From: Coptis chinensis
Taxonomy: Eukaryota > Streptophyta > Magnoliopsida > Ranunculales > Ranunculaceae
Length of the DNA stretch: 64,000 nt
Reading direction: 5' to 3'
Assembly: GCA_015680905.1 (NCBI GenBank)
Contig: CM027382.1
Location: 1 to 64,000 of the forward strand
Shown here: piece by piece, positions 34,966-46,914 of the stretch
Layout: each line of letters starts with the position of its first letter
How positions within the stretch are numbered: position 1 is the stretch's first letter
The notes under the pieces: model-generated
Told to the model about the DNA's origin: nothing
Databases searched by the model: none
Seen by the model: only the letters and a program-made list of their open reading frames with translations
Program-made: the position numbers and the translations under genes

Positions 34966-37418
34966 TATGTGGAGATAAAATCTATCATAACTAAGAATCT
35001 ATAAGTATAGAAACTCTTGATATGTGGGATATGGTATGTTGCATAGATATGCACATACAATATCTTTAGACTCCCCCTCAAGTTGGAGTAGGTGTTGAGA
35101 GATCAACGACACCCAACTTGTTAGATAGGCGTTGAAAGCCCTCAGCTCCAAGTGGTTTGGTAAATATGTCTGCAACTTGGTCACCGGACCGAATGTAGCA
35201 AGGTTCTATCAAGCCAGAGGTGATTTTCTCACGAACAAAATGACAATCAAGTTCAATATGTTTTGTTCGTTCGTGAAATACAGGATTTTCTGCTATGTGA
35301 ATAGCGGCTTTGAGTATCGCAGTTGAATGGTGAAATCGGTTCATGGGTGATCTATGCCAAGATCATTGAGGAGAGATTTGAGCCATTGTAATTCACATGA
35401 TAGAGTAGCGAGGGCACGGTATTCAGCTTCAGCTGAAGACCGAGATACCGTGGGTTGCTTCTTGGTTTTCCAAGAGATTGGACTATAACCCAGCATTGTG
35501 AAATAACCTGTGGTGGAACGACGGGTAGTTGGGCAACTCGCCCAATCAGAATCAGTATATCCACTAAGGTGGAGTGAACTTGATGCGGATAAGAGTATGC
35601 ATTTGCCAACAGAACCCTTGAGATAACGAAGAATGCGATTGGCAGCATCAAGATGAACGGTATGAGGGGTTTGCATGAATTGACTTAATGTGTTGACGAC
35701 ATACTGATGTAGATGAACAAACATAATCTCCTAACTTAATAGGAGGGCGTTAAACTCGTGGAGGAAGAGTAGCATCAATCATGGGAGATATTGGTGTTGG
35801 TTCATATGTAGAAGCTTGATCAATTATGGGAGATGTTGGTGTTGGTTCATTTGTAGAAGCTTGAGAGTTTGAGGAGGACGATTTGGAAATAAGATAACCG
35901 AGTGAAATATTTTGTTGAGGTAACTCAGGCGTAATAGAATTGAGTGGAGAAGGACTTTGTGATAATGGAAGATCATATGATGTGTCATTAAGTATTGGTT
36001 TGACAAACACATGTGAATCCATAGATTTGGTGGGGATGTCCTGATAAGGGAATTTGTCCTCGTAAAAAATAACATCACGAGATGTATATATTTTATAGGT
36101 TGTGATATCATAGATGCGATAACCTTTTTGGCCATATGGATATCCTATGAAAATGCCTGGTTTGGCACGCGCATCAAATTTATTTTTGATATTCATGTTC
36201 TTGCTGAAACATAAGCATCCGAAAACTCGCAAAGAGGAGTAAAAAGGAGGAGCACCAAACAAAATTTGGTGTGGAGATTTGTGACCTGGGATAGGAGTAG
36301 GCATTTTATTTATTAAATATGCAGCTGTTAATATGCATTCTCTCCAAAATTCTAAAGGCAGATGAGCTTGAAATCTGAGAACGCGGGCTACATCAAGAAG
36401 ATGGCGATGTTTTCGCTCAACAATTCCATTTTGTTGAGGGGTCGCAACGCAGCTACGTTGGTGTATTATGTCATTTAGTTGAAACCATGATTGAAGAGGT
36501 GTGGATAAAAATTCGGTTCCATTATCTGACCGAAACTTTTAGAGTTGGGGGAGAAAAGTATCACCACCTCCAAAATGAATATTATTGATCTTTTTATTGA
36601 ACTGCCTATTTACAACATTAAAAAAAATAAAGCAGTAATTTCATGGTTTCTGATTTTGCTTTCATTAAATAAATCCAAGTGCAACGTGAATAATCATCTA
36701 CTATAGTGAGAAAAAAAAACAATCACCACTATGAGAGGGCATAGAGAATGGCCCCATATATCACAGTGAATTAATTCAAAAGGATTAGTACTAGAAGTAA
36801 TACTTTTATTAAAAGGTAAACGAGTTTGCTTTGCTAGTGGGCAAACATTACAAGAACATTTAAAATCAGATTTAATTGGTTCAAATGTTTTAACTAAAAA
36901 TTTAAAACGAGACATAGATGGGTGGCCGAGGTGTCAATGCCAAAGATCAAACTTGTTTCTGCCAAGAACGAGGAATGCAGAAGCTTTATTTAGATAATAT
37001 AGGCCATCTCGAGAATCACCCCAACCAACTGTTTTCAAAGTCCATTTGGTCCCTGAAATATACATTGAGATTGTGAGAAAATAACATCACAACTAAGAGA
37101 ATGTGTTAGTTGAGATATTGATAAAAGATTAAATTTGAAAGAAGGTATGTGAAATACATTTGTTTTATAGACCATTTTTTTTTTGTTTGAAATCTGATAC
37201 CATATAGAATTGAGAATTGATTTGGTTGACTTCCTTAAGAAGACCAAGAAGAAAATATTTATTTATAGATCATTTACATGTATTACAAGGAAGTAAATTT
37301 GAAATTTGAATATACAACTATACAAAGATATAACCTACAATCAAGGAACCTAAAATCAAGGAAATCCTAAGTTATTCTCTCCATACAACTATTACATGTG
37401 GAAATAAAATCTTTAGAG
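34966..37418 (-). mobile_element. Copia-type LTR retrotransposon remnant (copia A)
   Basis: A Ty1/copia fossil lying on the minus strand. A left LTR of about 216 bp occupies 37203-37418, with a TGGTATCAGA-type primer-binding site just inside it (around 37185-37202). The interior shows a pre-integrase/integrase region and an RNase H region (from TDSDWASCP through AEAEYRAL). A polypurine tract lies at 35071-35079, followed by a right-LTR piece (34966-35070). Gag and most of the reverse transcriptase are absent. It is broken many times and incomplete, so probably old. Its right LTR abuts RH39-A exon 3 and its left LTR abuts the SERK copy 2 fragment. Confidence 0.8.
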
Positions 37419-39699
37419 CAACAGTATCTAATAAGCTTGGCCCTAATAAAGCAATAACTATTGCCAGAATTTTTACACATTTGACATTTGGAAAGCTACA
37501 GTAGACAAATGAGTAGGAAAATCTAGGCAAGTAGAATTTCCAAAACAAAGACAAAAGACAGCCACAATCAAGAAATTTCTCAAGCAAAGATAGAGAAGAT
37601 AAGTAAAAAAGGAACATGTACTAAAAAACATCAATAAAATATTCACTACAAACAAGATAAACAGATTATGAAGAAGTAGCAACATTCTACAACAGAACAA
37701 CCATACTAAGGTGCAATAAAATTACCTCCACGAGATACTGGTGGAGGAGCCAAGGGAGGAGGACGAGAAAAGGGAGGAGATCCTGGGCAAGGCTTTTGAA
37801 TAACAGGGCCACATAGATTTGTGTTATTATTAAAACTGCATTTCAACAAATAGATATAAGTATAACATCTCTAATCAGAGCAAAAAGAGACCAACTACAG
37901 TATACTAGCAACAAACCTGTTGGGAGTGAACAACGAAAAAGAACCAGTATCTGGAATTGGTCCTGATAGGAGGTTGTTGGATAAATCCCTGCACGCCATT
38001 TTGCAAGATGGTAATAAGCCTACTTAAATAGCATTGCACCAACAAAAGAGTGAAAATGAGAGGATTTCACATCCGAGGAGAAGGATATCAGCTTGATACT
38101 TACAAAACTTGGAGTGTCGTAATCTTGGTTAGAGACACAGGAATGTTACCCGTCAGGCTGTTGTTGTTAAGCCGACTGTCCTTCCAGAACATTTAAAACA
38201 ATGTCAAGTTCCAAAATCTATTGAAAAGGGTTACAGATAACTCAGGACATATGATATATAGACATGGTTTTTATTATAAGATGATTTATTTTGAATAAGA
38301 ATGGGTTGAAGTAAGTAACTTACAGAAAACGCAATTTTCTTAGGTTGCCAAATGTCTTTGGAATCCTACCACTTAAATGGTTCGAGTAAAGATCCAAACT
38401 CACTAAGCTTTTCAAGTTGCCAAGCGCACTGGGAATCTGTCCACTTAACTTATTACTATAAAGTTCCCTGCATCAATAGAAATGGTGAGTTCAATTATCT
38501 GTAATCAGTTATAACTTTTCATTTTCTTACTATTGAAAACAAAGACTGAAATATTGAAAACCAACGGAGCGTCCAAAGAGGGGAATGGTTTAGTACTATA
38601 CAAGTATGCAAGGCAACAGAAGATATATTATCTTGTTGACAGGGAACACATCAAACAAGTATTGCTTATAGACTAGAGAAAGGCACTCACAAATACTGCA
38701 AAGATGTAAGCTGAGCAAGCTGGGGGACCAATGTACCTGATAAATTAGAATTTCCTAAATCCCTGAAAGAAATACAAAAACAAGTAATCATTAGTTAAGC
38801 TGGTCAATCAAGTGGAAAGTTGGATGTTATATCCTAAGCATTCACAGCAGAAAATTTTCTTTTATATTCATCTTAAACACCATATAAGTTATATGAAAAA
38901 AGAAAGAACTTACACTCTTACAACCCTGTTATCAGCGCTGCATGTAACATGAAACCAAGTGCACGGAGTGACAAGGGTAGAATTCCAACTTTGTAGCACA
39001 TTATTAGGGTCCCTCAACGCGTTACGTAGGCTAAACAAAGCACCGACTATTGAGTATTCACAAGAAACAGACAAGAACGATTATCATTACATTTGGCAGG
39101 GAAAATGAGCAAACAACACTAGCAACATAGGAATAATTATTTTCTTGTTCCAGCAACTCAACTTTCATCCTATCATAATTTGAACAACTTTCAGACTAAG
39201 GGCACCAAATCTATATGTATATACTAAGGCGTAGAAGTCTTTAAAAAAAGTCGGATCTCTTTAATTCCAATATATAGTAAGGCGAGCCCTATACGAAATA
39301 CAGGTGCCAACTAGCAAAGTCGGTAAAACCTTTGAGTGATGATACCAGAGGTGTAGGGCTCAAACCCGCCAGCATCAAAGAGTTACTGATCTCATTTAAA
39401 ACAGGCTTACCAATCCAAAAAAAAAAGCTCTATACGAAATTCCTAGATAGAACAATTGGATTTACCAACAAAAACCAATATTAAGCCTCTGATTAAGAAA
39501 ATAAAGTAGCTCAAAAGCCAACTTTACAGTAATCCTACTAAAAATTCCAAAAGCCATACAATATAACAGTTGCAACTTTGGTTCTTTAAAAAAAAAGGCT
39601 AGCTAAAGATTAGAACAAACCTTCTGTATTAGCGTAAATGGTATTTAATGGATGGAACATGAACATTAACCAAAGAAGAAATGAAGTTATGATCTCCAT
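37419..39699 (-). pseudogene. SERK-like copy 2: ectodomain exons 1-7 only
   Basis: A third SERK copy made of exons 1-7: 39621-39699, 38914-39046, 38691-38762, 38324-38467, 38104-38175, 37917-37988, 37726-37835. All phases and splice signals are kept, and exon 3 has the full 72 nt. Exons 8-11 (TM helix and kinase) are missing because the copia A LTR replaces them from 37418. If intron 7 is retained, the frame runs six codons on, through GNFIAP, to a TAG at 37706-37708. That gives 233 residues: signal peptide, LRR cap, LRRs and Pro-rich region. Such a product would be secreted. The upstream intergenic region is also copied (39700-40470), so a promoter may be present. Listed as a pseudogene because it lacks TM and kinase; expression is unknown. 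Confidence 0.85.
39300..39425 (+). mobile_element. SINE, copy in SERK copy 2 intron 1
   Basis: Same SINE, same position and same flanking duplication (CTATACGAAAT) as at 21936-22061. It was therefore carried along by duplication and is not a new insertion. The A box TAGCAAAGTCGG is intact and the B box has one change. Confidence 0.85.
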
Positions 39700-40709
39700 T
39701 ATTTTTTATTACTCTCAAGCTTGCTAAACCAGCTCAATAATGAAGGAATATGGTATTGGTTTTTTTTGTGGAAGAAGAAAGTTCTTAGAAAACGAGTACA
39801 AGGCTGGCGTGCAGACTGGTGCACTACTGCATAAGTCTCAGCTCCTGTCCCATTTTCAGTTAGTCAAAAATCTCGTGCATGGATTGCTGAATGAGTCTTC
39901 TGTCTGTACTTTCCAAACACACAGTCGTTTTCTGTCAGAAATTCTGTCAAATCACTTACTTTTTAACTCTTTTACGGGTCACTTACCCAAACTGGTTGCT
40001 ACACAAATTTAGGCCCCAACACATAAATTAACCAGGAATTTCGGTTTTAGGACAAAAACGAGCTGACCATCAACAACTACCATTAATAATTTTGTGGACA
40101 GTGTCCACAAATAGTACAATTTTATTAGCGAAAAAAAAAAAAACAAATAGTACAATTTTATTGGTTAACAGTTTTTTCGGTTTTTTTGGGCAATAGCAGA
40201 GCTTTTTTGGACAGCCACTCCACCCATAAGAAGCTGAGGTCTTGTGGACAGCAAACAGTTGCTTGTCCACAAATTTATTCAGTTAATAATTTCGGTTCTA
40301 GGACATTTTTGGGCTGACGTCAGCTCAATTTATTTTTGTTTAATACTAATTACGGCATTCTTTCTCATCTAGCAAAAAAACCTCAAACTATAAATTTTTA
40401 AAATATTTTTGAGATCTAATTGTTTTCATCTTTGAGCTAGCTGATTTGTGTGTTGTGATTTGTGAACTTGTTTTTTTTTTTTTTTTTGGCAAATCTGTTT
40501 TAAATGAGATAAATAACTCTTTAATGCTGGCGAGGTACGAGCCCCACACCTCTGGTATCATCACCCAAAAAAATGTCTGTTTTAAATGAGATAAGTAACT
40601 CTTTGATGCTGGCGAGCTTCGAGCCCTACACTTCTGGTATCATCACCCAAAAAAAATGCGGGGTTCGAGCCCTGAACCTCTGGTATCATCACAAACTTGT
40701 TTTTAAAGA
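39700..40709. other. Copied SERK upstream region with small insertions
   Basis: To about 40470 this matches the SERK/RH39 intergenic region of units A and B, interrupted by a 183-bp inverted-repeat insertion (40091-40273). From about 40475 to 40700 there are three successive SINE-derived pieces in minus orientation, each with a TGATGCTGGCGAG or CGGGGTTCGAGCCC-type B-box end. RH39 exon 1 does not follow. Confidence 0.55.
40091..40273. mobile_element. Small MITE-like inverted-repeat insertion
   Basis: Starts TTTGTGGACA and ends with the inverse TGTCCACAAA. Neither unit A nor unit B has this DNA at the matching place, so it inserted into copy 2 only. GTGGACA motifs recur inside it. The superfamily is not clear. 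Confidence 0.5.
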
Positions 40710-40857
40710 TATCCTATGACTGGTTCAAGCCCGTAAAACACCAGTATCTTATGCATTATTTTTTCGATTCTCTCTGGCATTTCGTTAACCCATTTCTTTT
40801 GTAACATCCTATTCCAAAATAGTGGGAGACTATTAGTATTTTGAAATAGTGGGGGAT
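40710..40857 (+). repeat. Copy of the copia B 3' interior, placed before its left LTR
   Basis: This 148-bp stretch matches 45892-46043, which lies inside copia B just before the right LTR and includes the polypurine tract. An LTR element normally has host DNA here. It suggests that the LTR at 40858 once also served as the right LTR of another, now deleted, copy on the left. Confidence 0.75.
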
Positions 40858-43800
40858 TGTTGGAATCTCTAGGAGTATTTATAAATACTAGTTTCAGTGT
40901 CTAGTTGGTTTCTTCTTATCTGTTGGTAAAACCGACTTAGAGTTTGAGGATGAATATTTATCTCTTTAGAGTTTGAAACCGACTTAGAGTTTGAGGATGA
41001 GTTTTTATCTCCTTAGAGTTTGAAACCGACTTAGAGTGGAAGTGTGAGTCCTTATCCTATCTGGAACCAACCACCTTACCTCTATAAATACAGGACCTTG
41101 TGTCCATATAGAGGATCCCTCGAAAAACAGCAACTCACATCTTCAGAGAAACAGAACTCGACCCCATCCTATTCTTCTTCTCTTCTTCCTGTCAGCCGCC
41201 AGAGAAATTTATACTGCCGTTCTAGAGGGTAGTTTGTTATAGTGCAAAGTCAAACTGCTGTTAACCATTGAATCCTGTGAGGAAGACGTCACTACTGCCT
41301 TTTTGCACCATTGGAAGGGGCGAAATCTTTCCTTAAGGACAGCCTAATCCGCGCCTTGGTTATTACCTGTTACTTCTGTCCTTGTCTCTTATTGTTTTCT
41401 TTATTCGCAAGCAACAATATTAAGGAAAGGACAAGATGTTGACACCAGTTGACACCACGCCGATCAAAGAAACCAATTATGGAGTCATGGAAGTTATTTC
41501 GACTATGAGAGATGTTGTACCTCTACTGAATGCTCGCAACTTACCCAATGTGTCAAAGATTGAATCCTTCAACGGTTCACACTTCAAGCCATGGAGAGAA
41601 AGGGTGTTCACAGCTCTAGATGTACTTAACTATGCAAAGTATCTCATCGATACAAAGACCCGGTGGAGGGTTCTAATGATTTTCGAAGAAATCACGCTGC
41701 TTGGCTCAATGGGAATAAGGTATGTCGTCATGCTATTTTGAGTACCTTGTCCAATGAAATATTTGATATTTATTGTTCAAATAAGAATGCACATGACATA
41801 TGGGAGAGTTTGAACAAAAAATACGTAATAGAGGATGCTGGTACTCAGAAATATGCTATTGGGACTTTTCTAAAGTTCCAGATGAGAGAGGATAGAGATG
41901 TAACGTCTCAAATCCATGATTTTCATGTGCTGATTAATGATTTGAAAACGGTATTGATTTACCCGAAACCTTTGTTGCTGGATGTTTGATTGAGAAACTT
42001 TCCGAGTCTTGGAAACACTATAAAAACAGTATGAAGCATAAGCGTAAATAGATGACTCTTGAGGATGTGATCATTCACATTCACATTCACATAGAGGAAA
42101 AGAACAAGACTCGGGATGACGTGTTGTCTAAGGAATTCCATTCCAAAGCCAATATCGTTGAAGATAATCCCAGTAAATCCAACAAAAACTCTAAAAAAAC
42201 AGAAGTACAACAAAAATAAGAATTTCAAGGTCAAAGGTACTTCTTTTAAAATGAGTGGTAATGGCAATTGAAATTGTTATGTTTGTCGTAAACCTGGACA
42301 TAGGGCTTTTCAGTGCAGACACAAGAAAGACACTGATGATCCTCCCAATGCTAATATGGTTGAGGGAGATGATATAATTGCTGCTGTAGTATCACAAGTG
42401 TTCATGGCCTTTGGGAAGAAAAACCGGTACTAGATTCGGTGCCACGGCCACGTCGTGGTGATGTTGAAGCCTTCTCAGACTACATACTAGTGAAAGCTGA
42501 AAAGGTCTATATGGGTGACTTAATGTCTGTTCTTGTTAAGGGAACATGCAAGATTCTTATGAAGTTAACTTCAGGGAAAACCCTTTCACTTAGTAATGTT
42601 CTTCATGTTCTTGAGATTCGACAGAATTTGATTTCTGTGTCCTTACTGGGAAAAGCTGGCGTCAAGGTGACTTTTGAGAGTGACAAGTTCGTTCTGACGA
42701 AAAATGAGGGTTTTGTTGGGAAAGATTATTGTAATAACAGTGGTCTTTTCATGTTGAATGTACTTGACAACATTATTATTAATAAGAATGAATCTGCTTC
42801 TGCTTACTTGCTTGACTCTTTTAATATATGTCATGGTAGACTAGGACATGTGAATGTTCAGTATATGAAAAGAATGAAAGCATGTGGTTTATTGTCTAAT
42901 ATTTCTGATTTTTCTAATGATAAATGTGAAATATGTGTTGAGACTAAAGCCACAAAGAAATCCTGCAGAACTGTTTCTAGAGATAAAACTGGATTACTAA
43001 CTCTTATTCATACGGATTTGGGTGAATTCAAAAGTACCATGTCTAGAGGGGGGAAGTTTTATTATATTACATTTATAGATGACTTCTCTAGGTACACCAT
43101 GATATATTTACTTAGAAACAAGCATGAAGCAGGTGAGATGTTTCTCAAGTACAAAGTGAAGTTGAAAACCAAATTTTAATCAGAAAATTAAAAGACTTCG
43201 GTCCGATAGGGTGGAGAATATGAATCTAACCCCTTCCGGGACTTTTGTGACAAGAATGACATTATTCATCGAGACTACTCCACCATACTCTCCTCGAAGT
43301 CTAATGGAGTAGCCGAACGGAAAAACAGAATACTAAAAGAGATGAGGAATGCTATGCTTGTAAGTTCTGGAGCTTTCCTGTGGGGGGAAGCAATCCTATC
43401 TGCTTGCCATTTACAGAATAGGATACCCAACAAGAAAATAGGGAATAATACACCATATGAATTATGGAAAGGTCATGTACCTAACCTGAAATATTTCAAA
43501 ATGTGGGGGTGTCTTGCAAAGGTTCTAGTGAACGAACCTAAAAAGAGAAAATTGGGACCTAGAACTGTTGATTGTATGTTCATTGATTATGCTCATAATA
43601 GTGCTGCATATATATTTTTAGTAGTAAAATCTGATAATAACCTTGTCGATGCTAACACTATCATAGAGAGTAAAAATGCTGATTTCTTTGAGAATTTGTT
43701 TCCTTTGAAAATTGGCATTGAGAGGTTGGTTGCTCCTAGTGAACAACAATCAACATATCCTGAAATTTTTGAACAAAAAATTCGGAAGAGTAAAAGAGAC

Positions 43801-46607
43801 AGAAAATCCACCAATTTTGGTGATGACTTTTACATGTTTCTTCTTTATGATGATCATGTGACGTATAATGAGGCAATCAGTTCTCGAGATGCACCTTTCT
43901 GGAAGGATGCTATAAACTCAGAACTAGATTCGATTATAGCTAATCACACATGGGAGATAGTTGATCTACCTCCTGGGGCAAAACATATACGTTACAAGTG
44001 GATCTTCAAAAAGAAACTAAAGCTAGATGGTTCCATTGAGAAATACAAGGCTAGACTGGTAGTCAAGGGATTCTCCCAGAAAAAATGCATTGACTATTTT
44101 GATACTTATGCTCCTGTAACTAGGATTTTTTCTATAAGAGTTCTAATGGCTCTCACTGCTATTCATAATTTATTTATTCATCAAATGGATGTAAAAACTA
44201 TATTTTTGAATGGTGATCTTGATGAATAAATATATATGATGCAGCCTGAGGGTACTATAGTATCAGGGAATGAGCAAAAAGTATGCAAATTGGTTAAGTC
44301 TTTATATTGGTTAAAACAAGCGCCAAAACAATAGCATGAAAAGTTTGACAGTGTCATGATGTCTAATGGATATCACATTAATGATGCCTGATAAATGTAT
44401 TTACTTTAAATCTTTTGATGTAAATACATATGTGATTATCTGTCTATATGTGGATGACATGTTAATCATAAGTCCTAGCCTTGATGTTGTGAGAAACACC
44501 AAGATGTTTTTATCCTCCCAATTTGAAATGAAGGATTTGGAAGAAGCTGATGTGATTCTTGGAATCAAAATTATCAGAAACAGTGATGGCTATACGCTTT
44601 CACAAGAGCATTATGTTGAGAAGTTTTTGAAGAAGTTTAACTTTTATGATAGTAAGCCCCGTGGTCGACACCTTTATGAGGCAACTAGTGAACTTCAGAA
44701 AAATGATCAACATAGTGTCCTTCAGTCTAGATATGCCCAAATTATTGGTAGTCTCATGTACTTGATGAATTGCACTAGACCTGACATTGCTTATGCAGTT
44801 AGCAGGTTGAGCAGATACACTCATTGTCCTAACAAGGAATATTGGAGTGCGTTAGAGAGACTAGCCAAGTACTTGAGAGGAACAATGAATTACGTCATAC
44901 GTTTTAGACAAACTCCACCTGTGATAGAGGATTATTGTGATGCAAACTGGATATCTGATTCTCATGATATCAAGTCCACTAGTGGTTATATTTTCACCCT
45001 TGGTGGAGGTGCAGTCGCTTGGAAATCTTCTAAACAGACCTTGATAGCTCGTTCAACCATGGAGTCCGAGCTTATTGCTTTAGATAAAGCAAGTGCTGAG
45101 ACTGAGTGGCTTAGAAACCTCTTGGCAGATCTTCCTATTGGTACAAAACCGCCTCCAGCTGTACCTATGCATTGTGATTGTTAGGCCGCGATAGCAAAGA
45201 CAAAGAGCAAATTGTATAATGGGAAAAGCAGGCATATCCGTCTGAGACTTCTGATCTATAAAGCGATTCTTTGGAATGGAGTTGTGGCTCTAGATTATGT
45301 GAGGTCAGAGTTAAATTTGGCTGATCCTCTGACAAAACCGCTTAGCAGGATGCAAGTGGTTGATACGTCGAGGGGGATGAGACTTTTGCCTTAGATAGAG
45401 GGCGACACTGACGGCAACCCCACCTATGTGATTGGAGATCCCATGAAGTAGGTTCAAAGGGAAAAACAAGTCACCTCGTCGCTCTAGTATGCTATTGTCT
45501 TTCTTTGAGACGTCCCTCCCTATGACGATATAGCATTTTTGTATACTTTGTATAACTTGAATTGCAATGAGAAAGGATGAGTTATTTTACTCTTATTGGA
45601 ATCCATAGTCCATTTTATAATGAGATAGTGTATTTTAACTGCAATGTACACTTGATGGATATCCACCTACGTGAATGTAGAACTGGGTCGGTTTTTATTA
45701 GTATTCGGGCAAGTACTCTAGAGCATTCATGGAACACAGACATCGTAGGGGCCAAAAAGCGCAACACCGCAGAACAGGCATATAATGAAAGAGCAATGTG
45801 GGTGCATCAGTGCATGTGATCTATTTTACTACAAGGGAATGTTGGTCCAAAGATTATTTAATCCACCACTTTCATGTATTATAAGACATGTTATCCTATG
45901 ACTGGTTCAAGCCCGTAAAGCACCAGTATCTTATGCATTGTTTTTTCGATTCTCTCTGGCATTTCGTTAACCAATTTCTTTTGTAACATCCTATTCCAAA
46001 ATAGTGGGAGACAATTAGTATTTTGAAATAGTAGGCCGGGGATTGTTGGAATCTCTAGGAGTATTTCTAAATACTAGTTTTAGTGTCTAGTTGGTTTCTT
46101 CTTATCTGTTGGTAAAACCGACTTAGAGTTTGAGGATGAGTATTTATCTCTTTAGAGTTTGAAACCGACTTAGAGTTTGAGGATGAGTCTTTATCTCCTT
46201 AGAGTTTGAAACCGACTTAGAGTGGAAGTGTGAGTCCTTATCCTATCTGGAACCGACCACCTTACCTTTATAAATACAGGACCTTGCCTCCATATAGAGG
46301 ATCCCCTGAAAAACAACAACTCACATCTTCAGAGAAACAGAACTCGACCCCATCCTATTCTTCTTCTCTTCTTCCTGTCAGTCGCCAGAGAAAGTTATAC
46401 TGCCGTTCTATAGGGTAGTTTGTTCTAGTGCAAAGTCAAACTGCTGTTAACCATTGAATCCTGTGAGGAAGACGCCACTACTGCCTTTTTGCACCATTGG
46501 AAGGGGCGAAATCTTTCCTTAAGGACAGCCTAATCCGCGCCTTGAATTGGTTATTATCTGTTACTTCTGTCCTTGTCTCTTATTGTTTTCTTTATTCGCA
46601 AGCAACA
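40858..46607 (+). mobile_element. Copia-type LTR retrotransposon (copia B)
   Basis: Ty1/copia fossil with two long LTRs, 40858-41416 and 46044-46607, each starting TGTTGG and ending CAACA. They differ at only a few percent of sites by eye, so insertion was fairly recent. Parts in order: gag (from about 41436), CCHC zinc knuckle (CYVCRKPGHRAFQC, ~42274), pre-integrase and integrase core, reverse transcriptase (through YVDDMLII, ~44450) and RNase H (to ~45400). The integrase-before-RT order defines copia. The coding part is broken, with about half a dozen breaks. The LTR contains a 30-40-bp tandem repeat around AAACCGACTTAGAGTTTGAG. Right of the element, CATTGTTTATGG continues RH39-A exon 3. 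Confidence 0.9.
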
Positions 46608-46738
46608 CATTGTTTATGGTGACATCAAGTATGTGGTAAGTGTTTAGCATTTAGCTTGTGCATATTGCTGTGCTTCTCAGAAGTATCTTGAAATTTTCGA
46701 GTCCATGAAGGAAGGTGCTGAACATGGTATTTGGAGAC

Positions 46739-46769
<31 letters not shown>

Positions 46770-46897
46770 ATTTTTTTTTTTTTTTTTTGTTGTTTCATTG
46801 CATATTAAGGTCTATTATGTGTATAAATGTGTTTCTCATGCAATTTAAGAAGTGACACTTAAATTTGTAACAATGCCAATGTTGCGTAAATTTGTTG
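46608..46897 (+). pseudogene. RH39: RH39 copy A: end of exon 3 and start of intron 3
   Basis: The sequence resumes at the exact exon 3 position where 34965 stopped (codons for VYGDIKYVV), then matches intron 3 of RH39-B (53792 onward) up to about 46897. There it changes within a few bases to the 3' end of SERK-B. This marks the end of unit A and the tandem duplication junction. The intron contains a poly-T run of about 45 bases where copy B has 9. Confidence 0.88.
46744..46788 (+). repeat. Poly-T tract in RH39-A intron 3
   Basis: About 45 bases of T interrupted by one A. The matching site in RH39-B (near 53908) has 9 T. It is a length-variable homopolymer that arose after the duplication, or a site prone to assembly error. 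Confidence 0.7.
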
Positions 46898-46914
46898 TTT
46901 CAAGCGTGAGAGGT

